Shown here: positions 1 to 7,966 of the stretch, one piece after another | How the letters are laid out: each line of letters opens with the position of its first letter | How positions within the stretch are numbered: position 1 is the stretch's first letter | From: Bacteroidota bacterium | GTDB taxonomy: Bacteria; Bacteroidota; Bacteroidia; Cytophagales; Cytophagaceae | Length of the DNA: 64,000 nt | Reading direction: 5' to 3' | Assembly (NCBI GenBank): GCA_023391415.1 | Contig: JAEWAY010000008.1 | Location: 20,472-84,471 of the forward strand | Notes under the pieces: generated by a model | Databases searched by the model: none | What the model was told of the DNA's origin: nothing | What the model saw: the letters and a program-made list of their open reading frames with translations, nothing else | Translations under genes and position numbers: made by a program

Positions 1-716
1 GAGACTTCTACCGCACCGGATAAACGGATTGCTTCATTAAAAGCCACTTTCAGAGTCGCGTCTACAGGGATATTCAGCGCGTTGGCGACCGGCGCGAAAG
101 TCGCGACCGGCGGATTGACATCGCCGGAAAGCGATACCGCGTCTACCGCGAAGTTATCAAAACGGTTGTTACCGCTTCCATTGCCCGCTACCTGTACAAA
201 TTCGATACGAATACGGAAATCAGGATTGTTTTCCGTCTCCGCTATACCAGAAAAATCCAATGTTTGCAACGTTGGCTCTTCCGCGATAACCAGGCTGTCA
301 AACCGGTTGTAGGTAGCGCCGTCAAGACTATAATAGATGAGCTGCGCTCTCGCGGATTGAGCGGAGCGTCTGGTTACATAGGTAACTACAGGATTTTTGT
401 ATCCTGTTAGCGGCAGGTGAAAGGTAAGAGATGCGCCTACAGGATTATTGAACCGAAGATGCGTTTCCGCTTCTTCTCCCATACGGGCATTGAGCGTTCC
501 GAAATCCTGGCCGGTATTGCCGGTACTTTCTACAGAAGAGGTTCCACCAATCCCATGTACCAGCGAAGCTCCCTGCACAGAGCTATGGGTTACGGTCAGG
601 AGCTCTTCCCTATTTCCGGACTTATTAAAACTCCAGTAATGCACCAGTTCCTGCGCTGAAGCCATGCCACCGGCCAGCATCCAGATAAAGGTAGTCAAGA
701 GATAATTCTTTTTCAT
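1..716 (-). CDS. Secreted protein with SbsA-type Ig-like domain (partial)
   Basis: Incomplete: the reading frame is open to the left edge of the window, so only about 238 N-terminal residues are present. The ATG at 716 is followed by a signal peptide (MKKNYLLTTFIWMLAGGMASA, then QELVHYWSFN). The mature part begins with a beta-rich region of unknown family, and from about residue 205 reads PPVATFAPVANALNIPVDAT, the start of an SbsA/Big_5-type bacterial Ig-like domain. Such proteins in Bacteroidota are usually exported, often by T9SS, but the C-terminus that would carry a sorting signal is outside the window. Function is unknown; a surface or extracellular role is inferred from the signal peptide and Ig-like domain. 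Confidence 0.75.
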   Translation of the reverse strand, partial: MKKNYLLTTFIWMLAGGMASAQELVHYWSFNKSGNREELLTVTHSSVQGASLVHGIGGTSSVESTGNTGQDFGTLNARMGEEAETHLRFNNPVGASLTFHLPLTGYKNPVVTYVTRRSAQSARAQLIYYSLDGATYNRFDSLVIAEEPTLQTLDFSGIAETENNPDFRIRIEFVQVAGNGSGNNRFDNFAVDAVSLSGDVNPPVATFAPVANALNIPVDATLKVAFNEAIRLSGAVEV

Positions 717-848
717 CGACAATATGGTTTTTGTTCGACGCGAATATCTCCCGCGAGTATTACCTGGAGGTTATGAAACTATTTCATTGTGGTAATTTAT
801 AATGACGGAAACTCCCCACCATGTAACACAGGCATTAAAGTTCCCCTG

Positions 849-2492
849 TTAGAACTTGACGCGAATAATGCCGGAAGCCTTTCCGGGCGTGTGACCGTAC
901 AACAACACGTCGCGTCCGGTCATGCCCGCGTTATTCATAAACATGGGAACAGGCGTTGTTTTTGTAATTTTATCTTTGGATGAAAAAAGAACATCGGTAC
1001 GAAGTTTCCCATCCGGCCCTATTGTAGCGAGCATTGTATTATATTCTCCCTTTCCCGGGTATTTGGCAACCTTATCGACCACATGTTGGTTATCGGAGTT
1101 CTTAACGTGATCATTGTATATTACATGCGCATTTTCTCCTACCAGAAAGGCTTGTATTCCAAAATGCAGATCCGGAAACTTCCCTTCGAGCGTCACATAA
1201 TTGACTGTTTGGGAGCTTACTTCACCGGAATTAAAGGATGTGATAAACTCCGGAGTGGTCTGCCATTTGGCAATAGCCGACAAGGAACTTCCGGAACCGG
1301 AACGAGATACTCTGTCAATGTATACCGGACCACACTCCAGTAAGAGGATTGGAGAATCTTTGAGATCCATGGATTTTCGTCCATAGGTAAAACTGAGTTC
1401 AGAAACCGCTATCAGATCTTTTGCCGGAGTTTGCATCAGATTGCGGAGTCTGAGGAAAGGTACACCCTCGGCACCGTTTTTATTTCCCCGATAGTTGAAC
1501 TCAGCCATTGTATGCTCATCCCATTTGTTTTTTTGAATGGTTGGAATCTCTTGCCCCGCGTCAAGCCAGAAATACAACATACCCTGAGTCAGGTATTCGT
1601 TATTTACAGCATACGCGTTAAACCGGTGATTTTTGGGAACAAACACGCTGTTTTCATCTGACATAAGCCCGGCTCCCCTAACGCCTTCCGAAGTTACGAT
1701 AAACTTCATATCCGACAGAAAAGCCGTGCCAAGCTTAAAGTCAACACTTTTCAACTTCTCATCTTTAAACACATATAACTCATATTTATACCAGGGCGCT
1801 TCTTTATCGTTCTCTTTCAGCATTCTCGCTCGTGTACCTATATAAACGCCCTTATTATTATCCGGCTTAATATCTGCCAGCCGCGATGTTTGCTTGCTTA
1901 ATACCACCTCTTTTTCCTGTAGCCTGGAAAAATTATGATCGAACAAAACCATGGACACTTTCGCCTCCGCGTCTTTCTCTTTGGTCAGCCAACCTAACAA
2001 GCCAACGGAACTATCCGCTGAAAAGGTAAGGTGATAATTGCCATATCCAAAAACACTTGCGTCAGGCAGCTTTGCCAATACTTTTCTCATACCAAGAGAG
2101 GCTTCCTGACTGAGTTCGGCAATTTCCACTGTTCGGGTAACATTGAATCCTTCTCCGCTTTTCTGCACTTTGGTATATACCGCGTAGAGCTTCTTCCGTA
2201 CAAGCAATATATCCCAAAGCATTTCGTAAACTTTACCCTCCTCCACCTGAGGTATCTCATTCTGACTTAACAGGTCAAAGTTCCGGTTATACACTTCAAG
2301 AGACACAACAGACTGTTTTTTCCCCCGTCTGATAAAGATGTAATTATCATCAATCTTTCCCACATACTTATGAATCCGCTGCGCCTTGGAGGGGAATGGC
2401 ACATCTGTACCGGTAACCTGAGGATTCTGCGAAAAACAACTTAACGCGCAAAAAGAACAGAGAAATGATATAATAAGAGCTTTAAAAAACAT
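849..2492 (-). CDS. Secreted protein of unknown function
   Basis: 547 residues. The first 21 residues are hydrophobic and end in SCFSQ, a good signal peptide. The rest is soluble and beta-rich, with recurring short blocks (for example KYVGKIDDNYIFIRR, ASVFGYGNYHLTFSADSS, HVIYNDHVKN) that could form propeller-like blades. I recognise no catalytic motif and no C-terminal T9SS domain. It is transcribed towards the partial Ig-like gene, with 132 bases between them that contain nothing obvious. Annotated from length, signal peptide and ordinary codon use only; function unknown. Confidence 0.75.
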   Translation of the reverse strand: MFFKALIISFLCSFCALSCFSQNPQVTGTDVPFPSKAQRIHKYVGKIDDNYIFIRRGKKQSVVSLEVYNRNFDLLSQNEIPQVEEGKVYEMLWDILLVRKKLYAVYTKVQKSGEGFNVTRTVEIAELSQEASLGMRKVLAKLPDASVFGYGNYHLTFSADSSVGLLGWLTKEKDAEAKVSMVLFDHNFSRLQEKEVVLSKQTSRLADIKPDNNKGVYIGTRARMLKENDKEAPWYKYELYVFKDEKLKSVDFKLGTAFLSDMKFIVTSEGVRGAGLMSDENSVFVPKNHRFNAYAVNNEYLTQGMLYFWLDAGQEIPTIQKNKWDEHTMAEFNYRGNKNGAEGVPFLRLRNLMQTPAKDLIAVSELSFTYGRKSMDLKDSPILLLECGPVYIDRVSRSGSGSSLSAIAKWQTTPEFITSFNSGEVSSQTVNYVTLEGKFPDLHFGIQAFLVGENAHVIYNDHVKNSDNQHVVDKVAKYPGKGEYNTMLATIGPDGKLRTDVLFSSKDKITKTTPVPMFMNNAGMTGRDVLLYGHTPGKASGIIRVKF

Positions 2493-2649
2493 ACAAACAA
2501 AAAATTAACTTTATAAACTATTTTTATCCAAAAAACCTTATGAAAAGGACCTTACAGTAAAAATTGATCATAACCATCGTTAATTGACCAATAACAGGTA
2601 TATTAACATCTGATTCCCGACCCAAATTATCACGGACCAGAACTCAACT

Positions 2650-3810
2650 ATGCAGCATACAGAAAGTGAACTGGCGATCATCGGAGGAGGTATTTGCGGA
2701 CTTACCGCGGCCATCGCGCTGGCGGGCAAAGGTATTAACGTACCTGTTTTTGAGGCGGCCCCGCAGTTTTCGGCAGTCGGAGCGGGTATTGGCTTAGCGC
2801 CAAACGCCTTGCTCGCGCTCGAACATATAAATATGCTGGATCGTATTCGTGAAATTGGTTTTCCTATTAGCAGATTCGCCATACTTGACGAAAAAGGCGA
2901 AACTCTTACCCGAAATGAGGTCTTACCCCATCAGAACAACGGCCATCCAGACATTCTTACTCTGCACAGAGCTGATTTGCATCATGTCCTTGTTTCCGGA
3001 TTAAATTCGGAAATCCTGTATACCGGCAAGCGTCTGAAGAGCGTAAAGCAAAGCTATCACGATGTTTTCCTGGAGTTTGAAGACGGCAGCACCCACAAGA
3101 CCCGATACCTGATCGCGGCGGAAGGAATTCATTCTCCGGTCAGACAACAACTCTTTCCGGACGCGGCCATACGTTTTGCCGGTTATACCTGCTGGCGGGC
3201 TGTGATAAAACTTCCCCCTTCGGCAATTCCCTCGTTATCATCCGAAACATGGGGCGGCAAAGGAAGATTCGGTATTTTTCCGCTTACCGGCAATCGTCTG
3301 TATTGGTTCGCCTGTATCAATAGCCCATACGCGGGCCATGATACTTACCGATACTACACAATTAAGGATCTTTACCAACATTTTTCCGGATATCATCATC
3401 CTGTCGCCGACATTATTTCTCAAACTCGCGAATCGGATCTGATCTGGAACGACATCTATGATATAGCGCCACTCAAAAGCTTCGCGACGCACAATATCGC
3501 GCTCATCGGAGACGCGGCGCACGCTACCACCCCCAACATGGGACAGGGCGCCTGTCAGGCGATCGAAGACGCGGTAATACTGGCCAATGAGGCGCACAAA
3601 ACGCTGGATATTCCGACAGCGTTCAGAAACTTTGAGCAAAAACGCCTGAAAAGGACACGAAAAGTGATAGAGCAATCAAGGCGGATAGGCCAGATCGCGC
3701 AATTGGAAAATCCACTGCTCATCTCTATAAGAAACCTTGGTATGAGAATAAGTCCTAAATGGCTTTATAAGAAACAGGTCCGATTTCTCAACGCGGTTGA
3801 TTTCAGCTAA
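2650..3810 (+). CDS. FAD-dependent monooxygenase
   Basis: 386 residues, the normal length for single-component flavin hydroxylases of the p-hydroxybenzoate hydroxylase fold. The dinucleotide-binding GGGICGLTAAIALA lies at residues 11-24, with an acidic residue (FEAAP) about 20 residues later. The second FAD motif, GDAAHATTPNMGQGACQAIE, starts near residue 287, and a DG-type segment is replaced by AAEGIHSPVRQ. Relatives include salicylate/3-hydroxybenzoate hydroxylases, zeaxanthin epoxidase and Tet(X)-like enzymes; the substrate cannot be told from sequence. The ATG at 2650 sits directly before the Rossmann strand. The next gene, 85 bases downstream on the same strand, is a transporter, but nothing ties the two functionally. 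Confidence 0.85.
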   Translation: MQHTESELAIIGGGICGLTAAIALAGKGINVPVFEAAPQFSAVGAGIGLAPNALLALEHINMLDRIREIGFPISRFAILDEKGETLTRNEVLPHQNNGHPDILTLHRADLHHVLVSGLNSEILYTGKRLKSVKQSYHDVFLEFEDGSTHKTRYLIAAEGIHSPVRQQLFPDAAIRFAGYTCWRAVIKLPPSAIPSLSSETWGGKGRFGIFPLTGNRLYWFACINSPYAGHDTYRYYTIKDLYQHFSGYHHPVADIISQTRESDLIWNDIYDIAPLKSFATHNIALIGDAAHATTPNMGQGACQAIEDAVILANEAHKTLDIPTAFRNFEQKRLKRTRKVIEQSRRIGQIAQLENPLLISIRNLGMRISPKWLYKKQVRFLNAVDFS

Positions 3811-3848
3811 CATCGTTTTCAAAAACAGCTTTATTATTGTATGCCCTA

Positions 3849-3856
3849 TATATTCG
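3849..3856 (+). promoter_or_regulatory. Possible -7 promoter element
   Basis: TATATTCG 40 bases before the transporter start, followed by CGACAT. The same TATATTCGCGACAT string precedes lgt at 51135. It fits a TAnnTTCG variant of the Bacteroidota -7 box; no good TTTG is found at the right distance upstream. Confidence 0.3.
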
Positions 3857-3895
3857 CGACATACATCCAGGACTCTACCGCGTTATACCTGATAT

Positions 3896-4870
3896 ATGAA
3901 AATTGACAAAATAGTCCCGGCCATAGCCATTGTAGTCGCTATCGCTTATTTCTTTCCTCAGGCGGCGGTTTCCGATAGTCCTGTTCCCATTGATATCATA
4001 TGCAGCGTCGGGGTCTCTCTGATATTCTTTTTCTATGGTTTAAAATTAAATCCTGATAAAATAAAAAGCGGGCTGCGCAACTGGCAGCTCCATCTTCTCA
4101 TTCAGGCGAGTACGTTTATTCTTTTTCCACTGATTGTAATCTGCTTCTATCCATGGATGCGGAGTGAACAACAAAAACTAATCTGGCTGGGGGTATTTTT
4201 TCTGGCCGCGTCGCCTTCTACGGTTTCCTCCTCCGTCGTCATGGTTTCCATAGCGAAAGGCAACATACCGGCTTCCATATTCAACGCGAGCCTTTCCGGC
4301 ATCATCGGCATACTCGTTACGCCACTCTGGATGGGGATATTTGTTGCAGGTTCTCAAACTGGCAACTTTGATTTCGGACATATTTACCTGAAACTGGTCA
4401 CTGAAATCATCGTACCGGTGGCGCTTGGTATCGCGCTTCAGAAATACTGGGGCGCGTTCGCCCAGGAACACAGCTCCAGACTAAGCGCTTTTGACAAGTC
4501 GGTGATATTGCTGATTATATACAAAAGCTTCGCGGAATCTTTTGAGAAGAAAATTTTCAGTTCCTTAGGATTCAAGGATTTGCTAATTATTGTTACTATA
4601 GTAATCATCCTTTTTTTCCTGATGTACGGCCTCATCGGATACATCTCCGGCCTGTTGCGTTTCAATACCGAAGATAAAATCACCGCGCGGTTTTGCGGGA
4701 CTAAAAAATCGCTGGTGCATGGTACTGTATTCTCTACCGTACTCTTTGGCAATATGACCACAGTAGGCATCGTACTGCTTCCACTGATGCTGTTTCACGC
4801 GATACAGATACTGCTTATCGGAGTTATTGCCGGCAAGATGGGTAAAAGAACGGAAGGCGTAAATCCATAA
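3896..4870 (+). CDS. Bile acid:sodium symporter family transporter (YfeH/SBF-like)
   Basis: 324 residues with about nine to ten hydrophobic segments and short loops. The N-terminal GLKLNPDKIKSGLRNWQLHL and the serine-rich LAASPSTVSSSVVMVSIAKGN, followed by NASLSGIIGILVTPL, are typical of the SBF-like (PF13593, YfeH/RCH1) branch of the bile acid/sodium symporter superfamily. The GTKKSLVHGT segment near residue 264 is also characteristic. It should sit in the inner membrane and move an anionic organic substrate with sodium; the substrate is unknown. It is convergent with the decayed gene downstream. Confidence 0.85.
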   Translation: MKIDKIVPAIAIVVAIAYFFPQAAVSDSPVPIDIICSVGVSLIFFFYGLKLNPDKIKSGLRNWQLHLLIQASTFILFPLIVICFYPWMRSEQQKLIWLGVFFLAASPSTVSSSVVMVSIAKGNIPASIFNASLSGIIGILVTPLWMGIFVAGSQTGNFDFGHIYLKLVTEIIVPVALGIALQKYWGAFAQEHSSRLSAFDKSVILLIIYKSFAESFEKKIFSSLGFKDLLIIVTIVIILFFLMYGLIGYISGLLRFNTEDKITARFCGTKKSLVHGTVFSTVLFGNMTTVGIVLLPLMLFHAIQILLIGVIAGKMGKRTEGVNP

Positions 4871-4918
4871 GACAACCACCCAACGATCGCCTTATGGAGG
4901 ACCTTATGCTATAATTTC

Positions 4919-5890
4919 CTACTTTTTGATAAACGGAAAAACTTCTACCTGGTCACGCCCGATCAGGCGTATCCGGTGGCTATCAACACCGTGATCAGCA
5001 TGCAGCGCATTATGCAGTACTCTCCGCCCCACGCTGTTCCAAATTTCGAAGCGTTCATCTCCTTTATTATTATCTACATACAATATATCCGAGGCGGGAA
5101 CAGGATATATACGAGCAGAGCTATTCTCATTTTCAGCCAATGATGTAATGACGCAACGATTATAATCCGGATCATCCGGTAATAAGCATGTCCCGCACTC
5201 ATCCTCCTCGTACAAACCTCCTGTAACTCCCGCGCATCTTCCCAGAGACCGATAAATTCAATATAATTAAGCAGAAGTTCTGTATCGTAAGTTTGTATCT
5301 CAACAGTATAGTCTCCTTTCACCAAATTCCAAGTATTGCCCGTCACTGTGTGCCAGCCGGGCTTTCTACTTCCATCGAACGAAAAATTACTTATTTGACA
5401 ACTATTTCCAGGTCTCTTACAAACAACCAGGAATAGCCCGGGTATGATAAGCTGGAATACTCCCTCTTAGACGAACCTGATATTGTCCCGCTTTATTGAC
5501 GCGAATGTTATATTTCGCGAGATCGATCTTCGCGAACTTTATATGAAATCGGCCAGAAGAATCATCTGTCGCGTATATATCCGCATTACCATCCCTGTAC
5601 ATTTCTCCTTTGTTTCCATCAAATATATTCGAGGTATACTGATAAAAATCTTCACTTTCCACTATTCCCGGAACCAGATATGGCTCCAAAAAATCATTCG
5701 CGGATCGCAACGCGACAAACGACACCTTTTTTGAGACAGCCAAGCCATACGCGTTAGTAGCTATAGCGTAATATTCGCCTTCATCCTCTTTTCGCGCATT
5801 TGCCAAAACCAGTTCCGTACTACCGTCACTTTTATACAAGACTCCATGCTTATACCAATCAATAGTAACATTTTCTGAAGAGTTTTTTCA
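4919..5890 (-). pseudogene. Remnant of T9SS-exported protein (Ig / CBM6-like / sorting domain)
   Basis: Read right to left, three pieces in different frames together resemble the C-terminal third of a secreted carbohydrate-active protein. First, about 5839-5880, an I-set Ig-like fold (VTIDWYKHG, then ARKEDEGEYYAIATNAYG). Next, to about 5420, a CBM6-like start (VPGIVESEDFYQ, DGNADIYATDDSSGRFHIKF, VNKAGQYQVRLRGSIPA). Its last strands (YTVEIQTYDTELLLNYIEFI) appear in another frame near 5260-5320. Finally, a T9SS type A sorting domain (ARIYPVPASDILYV, FEIWNSVGRRVL) occupies 4919-5115 in a third frame. At least two frameshifts are needed, and an in-frame TGA cuts the Ig domain at its 5' end. No start codon or signal peptide remains. 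I infer a decayed gene; sequencing error could explain a frameshift but not the missing 5' part. Confidence 0.75.
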
Positions 5891-5957
5891 TACCAAGATC
5901 ATCCCCCGTTTTCCGGGGCTTTGATTATTCCTGCAAGTATAAAAGCTTTTAGTTTCC

Positions 5958-6368
5958 TCAGGCAACCAGACTTCGTACAATCTCTTCGAATTTCTCCACA
6001 GTCACCGGCTTGATGATATAATCCGTGACTTCGCTGATCGACTGAGCCCGCCGGATATCGGAAGGCGCTATGGATGAAGACACAATGTAAATACTAATCT
6101 TCTTTCCCAGAAAAGGTCTTAGCATAATATATTCTTCCAAAAAATCCCAGCCATCCATAATGGGCATGGACAAATCCAGCAAAATAATCTCGGGCAAGGC
6201 CTCCGGAGTATCCTGTACCGATTTCAGAAACTCCAGAGCTCTCAGTCCATTGGAAAAAACCTTGATCTCCTTCACCAATTTTGTTTCCTCAATGATTCTT
6301 CTGGTCAGAAACTGAAAAATATCGTCATCGTCGACCAGATACAGCGTATTCACTTTTCGCATATCCAT
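5958..6368 (-). CDS. Single-domain response regulator (CheY-like)
   Basis: 136 residues, one receiver domain and no output domain. The acidic pocket is VDDDD at 12-16, the phospho-acceptor is Asp65 in ILLDLSMPIMDGW, the switch serine lies in IVSSS (97-99), and the conserved lysine is Lys120 in IIKPVT. All key residues are present, so it should be phosphorylated. It starts one base after the stop of the PAS histidine kinase, so the two are translated from one message and are a likely cognate pair. The output must be a protein-protein contact or phosphotransfer. Similar stand-alone regulators with SMPIMDGWDFL motifs are common in Cytophagales. Confidence 0.93.
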   Translation of the reverse strand: MDMRKVNTLYLVDDDDIFQFLTRRIIEETKLVKEIKVFSNGLRALEFLKSVQDTPEALPEIILLDLSMPIMDGWDFLEEYIMLRPFLGKKISIYIVSSSIAPSDIRRAQSISEVTDYIIKPVTVEKFEEIVRSLVA

Positions 6369-7442
6369 TTATTTTCTATATAATCTGGCTGTAAAAGTAC
6401 TTCCCTCCCCTGGCTGGCTTTGAGCCAGGATAGTACCTCCAAGCGCTTCAATCTGAGTTTTGCTCATAAACAGCCCCAGCCCTTTGGCGTTGGGATGATC
6501 GTGAAAGGTTTTTCTCAATTTAAACAGCTTGTCTCCATAACGTTTCATATCGATACCCAGTCCATTGTCGGATACTTCGATACATACCCAGCCTTCATAG
6601 AGATAAGACCGGAAGCGGACGCGGGGCGGACGTTCCGGAGCCCGATACTTGATCGCGTTGCTCAACAGGTTGAATATAACGCTTTCCAGATAGATTCTGG
6701 GGAAATATACAGAGGAGATCTCGGAAAAATCATAATCGACACTCGCTTCCGAAAGCATAATCTCTCCCTGCAAAAGCTGCAATGACCTGTCAAGACATTC
6801 CTCTAAAACTACCAGATCCTTCTTTATCTGATGATTGAGCTTAATCTGGGTAGCGTCGACAAGTTCTTCAAAAATCTCATGTAAAAAATCAATAACCGGC
6901 TTTTGCTTTCCCATCAGGGTAAGCTTTTCATCCATATCGGGGGAGTCTTGCACCATATCGCTCAAAAGCAACAAATTGGCCAGTGGAGCCCTGAGATTGT
7001 GCGAGATAATATGACAAAACTCTTCTAACTGCTTTTTCTGACGCTCAATCTGGATCAGCATCTCGGTACGTTCCATCAGCTTTTCTCTCAACTCAACCTG
7101 AGCGTTCTTTAGCTCGCTTATATCGAATGAAATAACCAGCACCCCTTCCGATACCGGCTGCATGCTCAATTCAAACCAGCCCCGGCTTCCGTCCGGAAAC
7201 GCGAACTCATTCACAATCTGACGAGGCTCCCGGTCCTTCATACAGGCTTTAAGCTGCTGAAACATTTCTGTATTTTCAATACCGGGAAATTGCTCCATCA
7301 TGGTTTTGCCTAACAAGCTCTCAACAGAGCTTTTGGCCTGAAGAGCCACGGCCTTATTTACATAGACATATCGCCACTGGCTATCAACAATCTGCACACC
7401 TTCAATCAGACAGTCAAAAACATGATAATTGGTTTGTTTCAT
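6369..7442 (-). CDS. PAS-domain sensor histidine kinase
   Basis: 357 residues, no membrane segment, so cytoplasmic. The N-terminal 110 residues form a PAS domain (FDCLIEGVQIVDSQWRYVYV, ending in FDISELKNAQ). A short coiled coil leads to the dimerisation and phospho-acceptor helix, with His148 in CHIISHNLRAPLANL. The ATP-binding lid follows: N box FNLLSNAIKY, G1 DNGLGIDMK, G2 KGLGLFMSKTQIEALGG. The S-H-N-L-R-A-P form of the H box is the type common in PAS kinases of Cytophagales. The signal is unknown. The response regulator follows directly. Confidence 0.93.
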   Translation of the reverse strand: MKQTNYHVFDCLIEGVQIVDSQWRYVYVNKAVALQAKSSVESLLGKTMMEQFPGIENTEMFQQLKACMKDREPRQIVNEFAFPDGSRGWFELSMQPVSEGVLVISFDISELKNAQVELREKLMERTEMLIQIERQKKQLEEFCHIISHNLRAPLANLLLLSDMVQDSPDMDEKLTLMGKQKPVIDFLHEIFEELVDATQIKLNHQIKKDLVVLEECLDRSLQLLQGEIMLSEASVDYDFSEISSVYFPRIYLESVIFNLLSNAIKYRAPERPPRVRFRSYLYEGWVCIEVSDNGLGIDMKRYGDKLFKLRKTFHDHPNAKGLGLFMSKTQIEALGGTILAQSQPGEGSTFTARLYRK

Positions 7443-7966
7443 TTCCGGTACGTTCAGTCAGGCATACGACCCGCCACGATCATATACGTTCCAAAATCAA
7501 TTTGTCGACTATATACGCAAAAGTCTTTTTTTAGATATGACGGAGTATAAGATTATTCATAACTCAGTGATTAAAGCCGATACCAATCCCTCATGAATAA
7601 CATATAGTCCAATATACGGATCAAATTCAACTTATTTCAAAATAATCACTTAAATCCACAATGTAATCTATCATGAAAAATTTAACTATTAAATCAGAAA
7701 CTTCGCTCCGGATCAAGATATTTATCAATGTTAGTCACCAAAAGTCAAGCGTTTCCAATCAAAGGCGATATAACTAATCAAAGATAAAAAAATATCAAAA
7801 AGAAATACCATAAGCTAAAAAATCTTATTTAGACAAGGCTATATAAATAAAAAACATACATCTCCATTATAAAACTAATAAGGGAAAATAAAAGTTATCT
7901 TATAGAAACTACGACGCGTCCGATCAATCAAACCGTCGTTGTCAGGGCGGCAATACGACGATTGCT
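7443..7966. other. 524-base AT-rich intergenic region
   Basis: No supportable open reading frame, tRNA or repeat. It separates the start of the PAS kinase from the stop of the PorE-like gene, so it must hold the kinase promoter, but no clear TTTG/TAnnTTTG pair was found. It is much richer in A and T than the genes on either side. Confidence 0.6.

Noticed and set aside
4864..4898. Inverted repeat TCCATAAG / CTTATGGA after the SBF transporter gene
   Set aside because: Eight-base AT-rich arms, a 19-base loop and no T-run; too weak to call a terminator.
5905..5925. CCCCG/CGGGG hairpin upstream of the decayed gene
   Set aside because: Short stem and only a brief T-run; it could be a terminator of the response regulator message, but the support is poor.
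7443..7966. Possible small RNA or hidden gene in the long AT-rich gap
   Set aside because: No promoter-terminator pair, no stable hairpin and no conserved RNA motif could be seen.
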